From NCBI GenBank assembly GCA_949825045.1, contig OX463809.1, positions 5,049,501 to 5,113,500 on the forward strand: 64,000 nucleotides of DNA, given 5' to 3'. Positions 42,101 through 51,400 of the stretch are shown piece after piece (position 1 is the stretch's first letter; every line of letters begins with the position of its first letter). Source of the DNA: Argyresthia goedartella. Its lineage: Eukaryota; Arthropoda; Insecta; Lepidoptera; Argyresthiidae. The position numbers and the translations under genes are program-made. The notes under the pieces were generated by a model. The model was not told the origin of the DNA and did not search any database. It saw nothing but the letters and a program-made list of their open reading frames with translations.

Positions 42101-44789
42101 CCCCGGTGACGGCTATTGGCCGCTGGCGGAACCGAATCAGGATCCCAGGAAGTGATTGGAGTAGGTCCGGTCCTGACAGCAGTAGGTCATTGAGGCTGAC
42201 CCCACTGGACTTGGCGGCGGCGTCATGAACGATGCGCAGCTTCCCTGGTTTCTGCGGGTTGATGACGGCAAAATGCGGAAGGTACCATGTCTTCGTTGAT
42301 CTCGTAGTGGGCGCTTCTTCCGCAAAGTCGCTGCTCAGAAAAGCTGCCATCTGTGTTTCGTACCGCTTCTTGAGATCTTTGTCCTTGTCGAGTTTCTTCT
42401 CAATCATGAGGAGTCGGCGGTAGGCAGTGCCGTAACTCTCAGGTGGGGTAAAATCGTCGTGCTTCCACAGCAAACCGGACTCGTAGCGGCCATCGGGAGT
42501 GTGTTGCGTCGTCTTCTTCAGGATACTGAGCGCCCGGCTCTCATCCGGGGTGACCGAGTTACGCGGCTCCACCCCCAGTGACTCCAGGGCGAAGTGTTCT
42601 TTCATTAGCGCCTCCATTGACTCCTCTTCTGGGGCGCTGATGACGACATGGTTGACTCGATGTATTAGTGCGTGCCGAGGAACGTGTCCATGCAAGACCC
42701 AACCCAGCTCAGTCAGTGATGCGACTGGCTGGTTACGGCCTCCGAAGCGCGTTACGACGGAGAACAACAAGTGGAAGTTGTCCTGTCCCAGGAGTATCGT
42801 TGGAAGCCCCTTGTCGTAGACGAGTTGTTCCTCGAGGTCCCTCAGATGCCCGCATTCTGCAATGAGTTGTCGCGATACTGTCTGTGGTGAGAGATGAAGA
42901 TCTTCCATGGTTCTTGCTGATATGTCGAAGCTTCGCTCTTGATCTCTTCCTTTGATAGTGAAGTTGACACGTCGAGATTGTTGATTTTCTATCTTCATAC
43001 CGGCGACACCCTCAATGTAAAATGGCTCTGCTTGGCCGGTGGCGCCGATGTTCTTAGCTGTTGCTGCGTTGATTATCGTACAGGTCGATCCATCATCCAT
43101 CAAGGCGTATGTGTCCACGCTTCCATTCGGTCCGCTGACTTGTACCGGGATGATTTTCAATGCAGCTGACGTTGACGCTTGTGTCGATGCGACGAAGGTG
43201 GTCGGCATCTCTTCGCAGTAGTGCAGCTGGGCTTCTGGCTTATCTTGATGCAGCAGTCGGTGATGGCGGTATATGCATCCATTGATGTTGCATTGATTTG
43301 ATTTGCAGGCGTGCCGCATCTTCTTGGTGCACAGGCAGCGGAAGCATAGCCTATGCTTTTTGGCGAGTTCCCACCGCTCCGATACCGTTGCCTTTTTCAT
43401 TTCAGAGCAGTCTGCCGGCTTATGATCTGCTTCACAAAGGCGGCATTGTGGTGTGCGTTTCTTCGGTGGCGGCGTTTCATCAGCGACGTAGGTGCCGACG
43501 ATTTTCTTGGTGGGTGGCTCCCGCCGGTCTTCAGGTTCGATGATCTCCGCCGGGGCGAAAGTCCCACATCTTTCCGCCGCAGTGGACAGGAAGTGCGATA
43601 GCGTCAGTAGGTCCGGCCGCCCCTCCGGTTGCTCAGCATTGTAGTCGTAATACTTGTATCGCAGTGCTGACGGAAGTTTCTCCACTATGCTGCGCACTAC
43701 TTCTGCGTTGTAAAGGTAGTGCGGCTTGCCTAACGCCTGTATGGTACTGGTCGCGTTGAGCACCCTTGACGCGAAGATGCAGATGTCTCTTGGGTTTTCT
43801 TGAAGCTTCGGCAAGGCCCGTAGTCTGTTGAGTTCTACGGCCACGAGTGCGTCCGGGCGGCCGAATCTAGTCTGCAGCATTTTCATAACGGCGGCGGGTG
43901 TTGTTACTCCGATGAAGAGACATTGAACTGCTTCCTTGGCCGCCCCTCGAAGGCAGCGGCGTAGACGTGATAAGTTCTCTTGCTCTGTTAGGTGGCTCGC
44001 AGTCTCTTCGTAGGCTGCTTTGAATGGCAGCCAATCACTCGACGCCCCATTGAAAGGCGCCAGTTCCATGGTACGTGGGTGCGCCGTAGTCCTTGATGCT
44101 AAAGTGATAGCAGCTGCGAGTTCACTGAGATCAGTGTGAACGTGTGGACGTAGCGCCGGCGGTGGCAGCGGTTGGAACTGTTGCGGTGTCGGTGGTACTT
44201 GCAGCTGTGACAAGGGCGGTGGTGGTAGAGATGCGTCGGGACACGGCAGCGGTCCCTCAGGCCTGACGTTCTCCTCGGCAGACGGCGGTGGTAGGAAAGG
44301 AGTATCTGCAAGGGCAAGCATCGAATTCCTGACCCACTCCGTCGTTTGCTGGTTTTTGACAGTATCCTCTGCTTCGCTGTAGTTCGACTCGTCTTCGGAT
44401 GACTCCGCTTCTAGCATCGCGACGCGGGCCCGGGCTAACTCCACCTCCTTCTGTAATAATTCTTCCCGCGCCCGCATCAAACGTCGCTTGCTCACGGCAG
44501 TGGAGCGGGCGACAGAACGGCGGGTGGCTGCGCGGAGAGGGGTAGGGCTTGCGTTGCTTCCGGCGGGTGCGTGCGAGGCCGGGGGCCCACGGGGTGGCGT
44601 CGGGCGCAGGGGGGCGGCTGCTACGACCTCGTTTCCCGGCGGAGTCTTCGGCAGTGTAGATTCCGTCGTTGTCGTAGTGCCCGTAGTTTCCGTGGTGGCT
44701 GACCCCGTAGTGGCGTCGGAGGTATCCGTAGTCCCGCCTGTAGCGGTACGTGACGTGGAAGAGTTCTTCTGGCTGCGTGTGACAGGCAT
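39159..44789 (-). CDS. BEL/Pao Gag-Pol polyprotein
   Basis: I chose ATG 44787-44789, the first after the primer-binding site; the longer open frame is LTR sequence. The protein has 1876 residues. Gag is Ser/Thr-rich with a coiled region (QKEVELARARVAMLEAE) and a DUF1759-like domain (TMELAPFNGASSDWLPFKAA). Zinc motifs follow (CRLCEADHKPADC, CFRCLCTKKMRHAC). The protease is DUF1758-like (YALMDDGSTCTII). RT shows GDIKDMFLRISI and HYMDDYLASF. The Pao RNase H region has HIFVDASSTAYAAAVYW. The integrase has LHHGGFETTANEVR, YTGLDYFGPM, LWSDNGTNLRGAD and MGGAWERMVRS, then a DUF5641-like tail. Antisense open frames over this region are shadows. Confidence 0.95.
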   Translation of the reverse strand: MPVTRSQKNSSTSRTATGGTTDTSDATTGSATTETTGTTTTTESTLPKTPPGNEVVAAAPLRPTPPRGPPASHAPAGSNASPTPLRAATRRSVARSTAVSKRRLMRAREELLQKEVELARARVAMLEAESSEDESNYSEAEDTVKNQQTTEWVRNSMLALADTPFLPPPSAEENVRPEGPLPCPDASLPPPPLSQLQVPPTPQQFQPLPPPALRPHVHTDLSELAAAITLASRTTAHPRTMELAPFNGASSDWLPFKAAYEETASHLTEQENLSRLRRCLRGAAKEAVQCLFIGVTTPAAVMKMLQTRFGRPDALVAVELNRLRALPKLQENPRDICIFASRVLNATSTIQALGKPHYLYNAEVVRSIVEKLPSALRYKYYDYNAEQPEGRPDLLTLSHFLSTAAERCGTFAPAEIIEPEDRREPPTKKIVGTYVADETPPPKKRTPQCRLCEADHKPADCSEMKKATVSERWELAKKHRLCFRCLCTKKMRHACKSNQCNINGCIYRHHRLLHQDKPEAQLHYCEEMPTTFVASTQASTSAALKIIPVQVSGPNGSVDTYALMDDGSTCTIINAATAKNIGATGQAEPFYIEGVAGMKIENQQSRRVNFTIKGRDQERSFDISARTMEDLHLSPQTVSRQLIAECGHLRDLEEQLVYDKGLPTILLGQDNFHLLFSVVTRFGGRNQPVASLTELGWVLHGHVPRHALIHRVNHVVISAPEEESMEALMKEHFALESLGVEPRNSVTPDESRALSILKKTTQHTPDGRYESGLLWKHDDFTPPESYGTAYRRLLMIEKKLDKDKDLKKRYETQMAAFLSSDFAEEAPTTRSTKTWYLPHFAVINPQKPGKLRIVHDAAAKSSGVSLNDLLLSGPDLLQSLPGILIRFRQRPIAVTGDIKDMFLRISIREEDRDMQRFLWRGSRREGQPTEYRMKSVIFGAKSSPCTAIFVKNTNAERHAEEHPKAVNAILRNHYMDDYLASFNTETEALEISTEVARIHREGSFHLQKWASNSALVRHKLEPESNKNIVELAPEKILGMIWDTQADTLGFNTNLTRVPAAIIRGERTPTKREALRVVMSIYDPLGLATPVTVQAKRILQDTWRCGTGWDEELPPREAEAWNIWANNIQRMGQLSIPRCHPYLARELAAETHIFVDASSTAYAAAVYWRITDEEGISRVSLIIAKGRVAPLKTISIPRLELQAAVLGCRLARTAVEEHDIKPARRVFWSDSSTVLTWLRTGPRSYKPFVAHRVAEISESTRTNEWRWVPTKLNVADDATRMMPHDFDSNHRWFVGPDFLSQPEEDWPQQEFTDKMETGEERVNVATTPPRFAEALPDVARFSSWLRLMRSTARILQFIALLRTKREQSLATRKRTKKSEGVDPNWKANTPRLAKKVDVVARRKPQLEVILLPAEYMQRAELLWVKAIQHQDFETEIAALRKGSPIANDSRLKHLSMQLGKDGILRLKSRIAAAEGITATQSEPAILDGGHPWARLFITYVHTQLHHGGFETTANEVRQQYWMLRLRVSVRTTVKRCQPCRLRKAKPAWPSTGNHPPCRLAHHRRAFTYTGLDYFGPMAVTVGRGQQKRYGALFTCLTTRAVHLELAGSLSTDSAIMALRRFISRRGCPTELWSDNGTNLRGADSELKRMAKGAMAEEASVRSIKWRYIPPGAPFMGGAWERMVRSVKTALQTTLREKAPHEEVLMTLLIEAEHTINSRPLTHVSMSPGDDEPLTPNHFLMGGPSRVPLPGAFVEGDDISRKSWIASQRLADVFWARWVREYLPELQHRREPHAQGSIKVGDLVLIADGTLPRNIWPKGQVVATFPGPDGEIRAVDVRTVRGILRRPTKKLIILPVSREPQELQLGKTAAGEDVRDII

Positions 44790-44800
44790 TCTTCTTATGA

Positions 44801-44817
44801 TCCGGCTCGAAGGACCA
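44801..44817 (-). promoter_or_regulatory. BEL primer-binding site, tRNA-Tyr type
   Basis: The plus strand reads TCCGGCTCGAAGGACCA, the 3' end of a eukaryotic tRNA-Tyr acceptor arm including CCA. The minus strand, TGGTCCTTCGAGCCGGA, is therefore a primer-binding site. It lies five bases downstream of the 5' LTR and 11 bases before the start codon. The tRNA identity is from memory of tRNA-Tyr sequences. Confidence 0.8.
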
Positions 44818-44822
44818 GAAAA

Positions 44823-45293
44823 TGTGGGCCCCTTCGACAACCCACACTTATTACTGGGGCGGTGGCTGGCTCGTAGAAAGAAGAAGAAACAGCGCAGTTT
44901 TGGTCGAACAGGGTCGCAGCTTCCTTGGCAGGGTAGTAGAGAGCTTCTCGCTTGGTTTCGCTTGTAGTGGACTGTATTGTACTGTGTCACTGAGAACTGT
45001 CTCTGTTGAACTGTGTCTGCTCCTGCCGGACGCCCGTAATTTATTCTGATTGGCGTACCGCGGGCGGCGGTGGGAGCAGCGATGCTATGAGCAGCGAGCG
45101 AGCGAGACGGCTTGCGTTTCTCTATCCGTCTCTTTCTATCTATCTTTCTCTCTCTACCTGTCTCTCTCTGCCAAGGAAACACGATTAGCAAACCTTTTAT
45201 TTACCTATACTATTTACAGAGTTATTAAAACTTAATGCTAATTAAATAATTACTTAGAAACTAAATTATGTAAACTAAATTATGTCGCGAACA
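44823..45293 (-). repeat. BEL 5' LTR
   Basis: By eye this is identical to 38707-39177, with the same length. It is followed, on the minus strand, by a short spacer and the primer-binding site. Confidence 0.9.
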
Positions 45294-45298
45294 CAACA

Positions 45299-46293
45299 TT
45301 AAGGATATACTGCTAGTTAAGAAGATTCCTACACTTCCATGGCAAATAGTTGCATCTGATCTATTTGAATTAAAGGGAAAAACTTACATAGTAATCTGTG
45401 ACAGCTACTCTGGATATTTAGATTTTCAACCGCTAAAAAGTATGCATTCATCTGAAGTTATAGAACAACTGAAAAGATGGTTTGCTGTACATGGAATACC
45501 AGAAGAGCTACAAACTGACAATGGAACGCAATAAATGTCTAGAGAATTCAAGATCTTTCAAAAAGAATGGAAATTTAACCATGTCACATCCAGTCCACAC
45601 CACCATCAAGGCAATGGACTCGCTGAAAAAGCAGTTCAAGTAGCCAAGAACATACTAAAAAAATGTAGTATTGACAAGTCTGATGTTCAACTTGCTTTAT
45701 TAAATTGGAGAAATACACCAAGAAACGATATTTTAGGCTCACCCAATCAACGCCTATACAGCAGAATGACCAGATCTCCACTACCTACAAAAGACACAAA
45801 TCTGAAACCAAAAATAATGCAAGGTGTGACAGATGAATTAAAACGATTAAGAGAAGAACAAGCCAACTATGGTAATAAACACACTAAAAGACCAGACAAT
45901 TTTGAAATTAATCAAAAAGTCAGACACAAAGTTGCTCATCGTCACTGGGAAGGAGCAAGAGTGGTAGAAAAGCCTAAAGGTCTACCAAGATCTGTAATCA
46001 TTCAAACTGATCAAGGCCAAATCCTACGAAGAAACTTCAGTCATCTGCACAAGACACAAGCAGACATTACAACTAATAAAGTCATAGTTCCTGAAACTAA
46101 ATACCCAGATGAACCAGCTGTACAACAGGTTCCAGCACAAGGACAATCACCAACTGTCCCTGAGTCACTCCCAGCATCACCAAGCCAGTCACCAAATACT
46201 TCTAATCAGTTGCAGGAGTCGAGCCTGGCTCAACCAGCAACATCACTAAGATTTGGTAGAATAATTAAACCAATAAATAGACTTGATCTTTAA
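45299..46293 (+). pseudogene. pol: Gypsy-1 integrase core and C-terminus
   Basis: After BEL the frame continues KKIPTLPWQIVASDLFELKG (first catalytic Asp), VICDSYSGYLDF, and LQTDNGTQ (second Asp). It is interrupted by TAA at 45532-45534, then HHHQGNGLAEKAVQVAK (Glu) and a basic tail ending RIIKPINRLDL at 46291-46293. The C-terminal part (45535-46293) is open for 252 residues. Together with the earlier stops, the element cannot make a complete Pol. Confidence 0.85.
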
Positions 46294-46577
46294 TACAATG
46301 TAAATCATTAATTGCAATATTATCTTAGACGTTACAATAAGTTAGTAATTAATTACAACATTATCAAATAGTTATATTAAGTTCTGCTGTGCAATACATG
46401 ATTACAGTTATATAATTATAACTGTAACTAATGTTAACTAATGTTAACTATTAAAATAGCAGTATGTTCTGAAAATTCTATAATTTTGTATAATTATATT
46501 GTTGTTTTGAAATTAACTGTTGAGTCAAATGTGCTTAGAAATAAGACATATGTTTTTAGTTTACAAAGAAAGGGAGA

Positions 46578-46741
46578 TGTAAAGTAGTGTCATCAATACT
46601 TACTCTTGTGGTCATTGTGTGGGAAACTCGTCATCTGTCATTAAAATTCAGTCCATTATATACTTTATTTCAAGTCACGTTTTACCGCTTACTTATTTTC
46701 CTATAATCCTAATTATTTATAGAACTAGGTATAACGTTACA
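46578..46741 (+). repeat. Gypsy-1 right LTR
   Basis: This matches 27364-27522 and is preceded by the purine tract AAAGAAAGGGAGA. An open frame that starts in this LTR and runs to 46873 has no support as a gene. Confidence 0.9.
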
Positions 46742-46746
46742 GTTAC

Positions 46747-47839
46747 ATCCCCAAACACGGAAGAAAAAACAAACACTGTGTACCACTTACCAAGTAGAAA
46801 GCACAAAAACAACAAGACAAACAATAACACAGGACAATCACAAGATATACAGATACCTACTAAAAAGTACTAATTTCGAGCGGAAATCGGCAAAAGAAAC
46901 TAAATTTTCAATTCTCCAATGTGCTCACCATCAACACTTTCTAGTGAATCATTTTCTTGGTTGGACCAAATACTCATAATTTCAACTTCAACTTAAATTT
47001 TTATTGACATCAGTTTCGCCATGCTAGCTTTACTCACAGCGCGTTCCGAGTAGTGCCATAATCGATTATAGCGTCTACGAGGTCGTTCAGAATGAGTTTT
47101 AGCGTGACAACGATAACTCAAAATGGTTGATATGACGTCATGAATGAGATCATTATTACCACCATGGTGTGCTTTCATCACCCATGCTTCTGAGCATCGG
47201 CATTATGAGCGAGCCATCAAAAGTGACAGCTGTCACGCTGAATGCTGAGAATCAAACTTCGAACAGCAACTAGCAGACTCCTGGCGCTCCTAGATTGTTT
47301 ATTTCCTCACTTATTCATCCAAAACAAAGCTATTATTACTACTACGACTCGAATTATTAATAACATATTTGAGAAGATTATATTATAATTATTAAAATGA
47401 AAAAAAAAAGACGAGTCAATCTTTTTTTTGTGTTGTGCCCCCTTTCCTAAAAGAAGAAGACTGCCCGAAGAGCAGCTGAGGATTGGTTGCTGATTCCAAC
47501 TCGGACAATGCGCTGATCCAACCGTACGGTAGATCCTTTAAAAAATACTTTTTTTGAACTCAGTCCCTCTTCCGCCCCCTTATCGACACTCGGACCGATT
47601 TCTTCTCACAAAAGGTTCGTCATCGTCGTAACTGCTATCAGAGCTCGCCAATGGTGACTCATTGACTGTAGCACTCGTCGAGGGTTGCTCGTCGTCCTGC
47701 GCTTCCATCTTGCACACAATCCACAGCAGGCAAATCAAAGTTCAGGGTACAAGCAGTTATCAATCGTAGTTACATGCACGGGTCCAGAGTACACGCAGAA
47801 GTTACAAAAGTCCAATAGAATAGCGGTATTTTTTTAGGC
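46747..47839. other. Probable LINE B 5' leader, then unassigned sequence
   Basis: 46747-46880 follows the right GTTAC and should be the missing LINE B leader; on the minus strand it would continue into the LINE B ATG at 27347. From 46880 to 47839 I see no gene I can support. A minus-strand frame of 42 codons at 47583-47708 (MEAQDDEQPSTSATV...) starts with ATG and ends with TAA. It could be a transposase first exon, but nothing confirms it. Confidence 0.4.
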
Positions 47840-48072
47840 TAGTATTTAATCGCACATCAAAAATACTGATTTGCACAGCAATTTGATCAGCAAAAACACT
47901 TTTTATGCTTTAAATATTTAATGAATACCTTAGGTTTATGATTTAAGTATTTGTTGTTGTTCTTACATGTTGAACCTAACACGAAGGATAAGCCTACCTC
48001 ACCTAAGCTACCGCAGCAAATATAAGGGATATTTGCTGTGCAAATCAGTATTTTTGATGTGCAGTTTAATAT
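47840..48072. mobile_element. MITE with 30-bp inverted termini
   Basis: The arms at 47852-47881 and 48033-48062 are perfect inverted repeats; the first begins GCACATCAAAAATACTGATT. The interior includes TTGTTGTTCTTACATGTTGAA, AGGATAAGCC and CACCTAAGCTACCGCAG. Related pieces occur near 20540-20700 and 58690-58790. It is non-coding. Confidence 0.8.
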
Positions 48073-48442
48073 TTCCTTTTTTTTACGTAAGGAGCTGTCA
48101 ATTTTCGTGATAAATTGCGTTTCATTCATAGATATTTTCCATTTTCAAGTTAATTTTCAGAAAAGCTATGCATTTCCTCACAAAAAGAAAAGCACTTTGT
48201 TGAGATAAGTGACCACCAGCTAGCTATCCATTAAACACCTCATTATAATTAAATTCAGGGGGCATGATTCAAAAACCGACCCCGAATGGGAATCATTAGT
48301 TGCTCATCGAGACTGCGTTGAACGAAACGTAAAATTGACATATTCCAAAAATATATAAATATAACCTCAAAATTCTGTGATTGCTGATTGTTGTATGTTT
48401 TTGTGGTGAATAATTATTTGATAAACTAAAAAACCCACAAAT

Positions 48443-51400
48443 ATGGTGAGGAAGTTAAAGTTTCATGAGCAAAAATTGCTAAAAAAAGTAGATTTTATAT
48501 CATGGAAAGTTGATAATAACTTAAACGAGGTAAAGGTTATGAAGAAATATTACGTGCAGAAGCGTGAAGACTATACAAAGTATGTTTCGTACTGAATTTT
48601 CGTAAATACAAAGTTGGAATAATCATTATCGTAACTTAATCCCCCCGGTCGCAACTGGATTTTGCCATGATCTGAAACTAGATTTCTAATGGAGTTCTGT
48701 GTTTCATTAATCTACACAACACCGACCACATCCGATTTTATTTCAGATACAACAAACTATCGAGAGATATTCGAGAGTTGGCCAATAAGATAAAGGACTT
48801 GGATGCAAACAATGAATTTCGAACTGAAAGCAGCGCTCAACTACTTGAAAAATTATACCAAATTGGCCTGATACCAACTCGATGGGATCTGGCTCTAGCA
48901 ACAAATGTATCTGCTAGTTCGTTCTGCAGAAGAAGATTACCTGTAGTAATGGTTCGAAGTCAGTACTGTAAAGCCTGTTGATTGAATTCAAAATTCTGAC
49001 TTGGCATTTCATAATTCTAATATTTATAACGAATGTTTCCAGATAAAATGTCCGAGAATTTGAAGGAAGCAACAAAATACATAGAGCAAAGTCATGTACG
49101 AGTCGGAGCAGAGGTGGTGAAGGACCCGGCATTCCTCGTCACAAGATCTTTGGAGGACTTTGTCACATGGGTGGATGGATCAGCGATTAGGAAACATGTG
49201 CTGGAATATAATGATATGGTAGGAAGTTTTGTCTGTTTGTAATCTTTTAATAGTGTGTAGACACCATTTAGACAATTTCTGAGGCATCTTAAGAGTTCAG
49301 CAAAAGTGGACAAAATATTTGTCTCTTCTATCTTCTACAAGGGGGTTGTTGTGCCTGCACCTGGCCCACTTGAGCGGGGCCTTTGTGCATGTCCCCTTCG
49401 CCTGCATATCTACTTCAGCCATCCCAACTCCTGCACCAGCTGGAGAAGGAGGCCTGGGTGTTCTAGGAGCTCGTGGGTGTTTGTTGTGTCTCCTAGGATA
49501 GCCATCCTGGTTTCTGTTATGGATGGACATGACAGTAGCATATGCTCTACTGTTTCATCCACTTCCATGCACACCCTGCACAGGGGGCTGTCCGTTGAAC
49601 CTGTAATTGTCAAGTGTTTGTTTAGTGTACAATGGCCTGTAATAAGGCTTGTTAGTATTTTTATTTTACTGCGTGGCAGTCTCATTAAGTAGTTCGTAAA
49701 TTTATGGTTATACTTGTCTATAAAAAGTTTTGTGTTTTTGCAGTCTTCTCTGCTAGACCATAATAGGTTTTGTTGCTGTACTGTGGCTTCTCTGAGCCTT
49801 TTTCGTAGAGCTTCCGCTGATAAGGGCGAGAATGGTGGAGGGCCAATTGCTGGCCTTTCTGCCCCTAATTTTGCTAGCTTGTCTGCCTCCCAGTTGCCCT
49901 GGTCACGCTGGTGACCTTTTACCCACTAGACTGTGACCTTTTTTTCTCACCTAGCCTGTTGAGTGCCTTGTGGTACCTGACTTTGTCTCATGTCAATAAA
50001 CATTTATATTAGACACAAAAATATTTAAAATAAAAACAGTGTCAATAATCCGCATCATTCTTCATCAAAAACTAAATATAATTGTCATCTACAAAAGAAA
50101 TATACAAAATTAAAATTAAAAAAAAAACTAAACTATGTAAAGAAACTGCCCTAGGGCAGCTCACTGCCAAACACTAGCAGCATTACCCCACTGCACAGCC
50201 AAGGAAATCCTTTGCATGAGAAATGCACCAAAATGGTGGTCACAACCTCAATCTCTGAGGCGGCATGGGTGCCCCAATACTTTCACCAAAAGCTTCCCGT
50301 GTCCCCCATATTAAATCACTTGACCGTAATTCTAAGCTTAGCTTAAATATTTGAGATAGGCATATCCGTTTCCCGTCGATTTTATCCATTTTCGACTCGA
50401 TTTTACCTCGTATGTTTCCGGTTTAGATTTGCGCGGGCTTTCGTCGCCTGGCAGATGGCGCCATTGTAGTTTTCGTAAATGGTGGAGTGCTCATTTTTAT
50501 CATTGGCGTTTTGGTTCCCGTCGGAAAAGCAGCAAATTCTGCTGCGTAAATCATCAGTAAAAACTAAGTGTGAAAGATTTGTGCAGTGTTACAACCATCA
50601 GTGCCCCATTCGTAAGCGAGGCCCTGGTTGTCTTGTGGAAAGCAACTAAAAATGGATCAGGAGGAAGTGGTATCCCATGTTTCGAGAGCTGTAGCTGGTC
50701 CTAGCGGGCAACGCAAGCAAGCTCGCAGCAGCAGCAGGTCGTCTTCCAGGTCGTCTTCGAGTTCTTCGTCAGGGCAAAGAAAAAAGCGAGCGCAGCGCCG
50801 CCGCCGCCGCAAGAACAAGCGCGGCCACAAAACAAGCAAGGTGCTGGACAAACTGTATAAGGAAATGGGTGAGCTTCGCAAATATATTGATGACAATATG
50901 AACTGTGATACAAAATATCACGATAATATTTCGCTTTGCTCTGCAATAAGCGGTGATCTTTACCAAGACACGAGGAATTATTCTAAGACAAATCAGATAG
51001 AAAATTCCAATCCTAATTTCACGTTTGATATCGAAACAAAATTGAAAGAACCGTCTATCCCTAAGACGCCCGACAATTTTTTGAAAATGTTGGTTGACGT
51101 GCATCGTTTCGATAGCAGCTCATGGGCAGAGGTCCGATATGCTGAAACGCAGAAACTTTACACCCATACTCCATGTTTCATAGACTTGGAAACAAACGTT
51201 GACGTGAAAATATATGATACCTTGCGTCACCTGGCATATACTGAAAAATCCTATGCTGCCATCACATACTGTTTACTGAAACAGTAGGAGTCACTGCAGC
51301 ATAACATACGTAGCCTTCTCACATGGGCAGTGATACCATAGGGAAACATTGATAATTTGAGCAACAAAGTCGAGGAATTAATTTTAAATGGAGACTTTCA

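Larger units (their letters stand above)
38707..45293 (-). mobile_element. BEL/Pao retrotransposon, apparently intact
   Basis: The 471-base LTRs at 38707-39177 and 44823-45293 look identical. CAACA flanks the element at 38702-38706 and 45294-45298, the 5-base duplication typical of BEL/Pao. It is oriented on the minus strand. A tRNA-like primer-binding site lies 5 bases inside the right LTR, and one long polyprotein frame fills the interior. It is inserted in Gypsy-1 between the integrase zinc finger and core. Confidence 0.95.
27364..46741 (+). mobile_element. Gypsy-1, Ty3/gypsy element with two nested insertions
   Basis: LTRs lie at 27364-27522 and 46578-46741, with GTTAC on each side (27359-27363 and 46742-46746). 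A likely primer-binding site TGGTGTCAGAATGA follows the left LTR, and a purine tract AAAGAAAGGGAGA precedes the right LTR. Its own sequence is about 4.6 kb: 27364-29311, 37522-38706 and 45299-46741. The LTRs differ at roughly ten positions, and pol holds several stops, so it is the oldest LTR element of the nest. Confidence 0.9.

Noticed and set aside
39166..44967. Many long plus-strand open frames over the BEL element
   Set aside because: They are antisense shadows of the GC-rich polyprotein and show no domain.
44790..45191. N-terminal 134-residue extension of the BEL polyprotein
   Set aside because: It is read from the LTR, the primer-binding site and the short leader, upstream of the likely start.
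46619..46873. 84-codon plus-strand frame
   Set aside because: It begins in the Gypsy-1 LTR and crosses the insertion junction, so it is chance.
50657..51104. Minus-strand frames over the DIRS Gag start
   Set aside because: They mirror the Ser/Arg-rich Gag codons.
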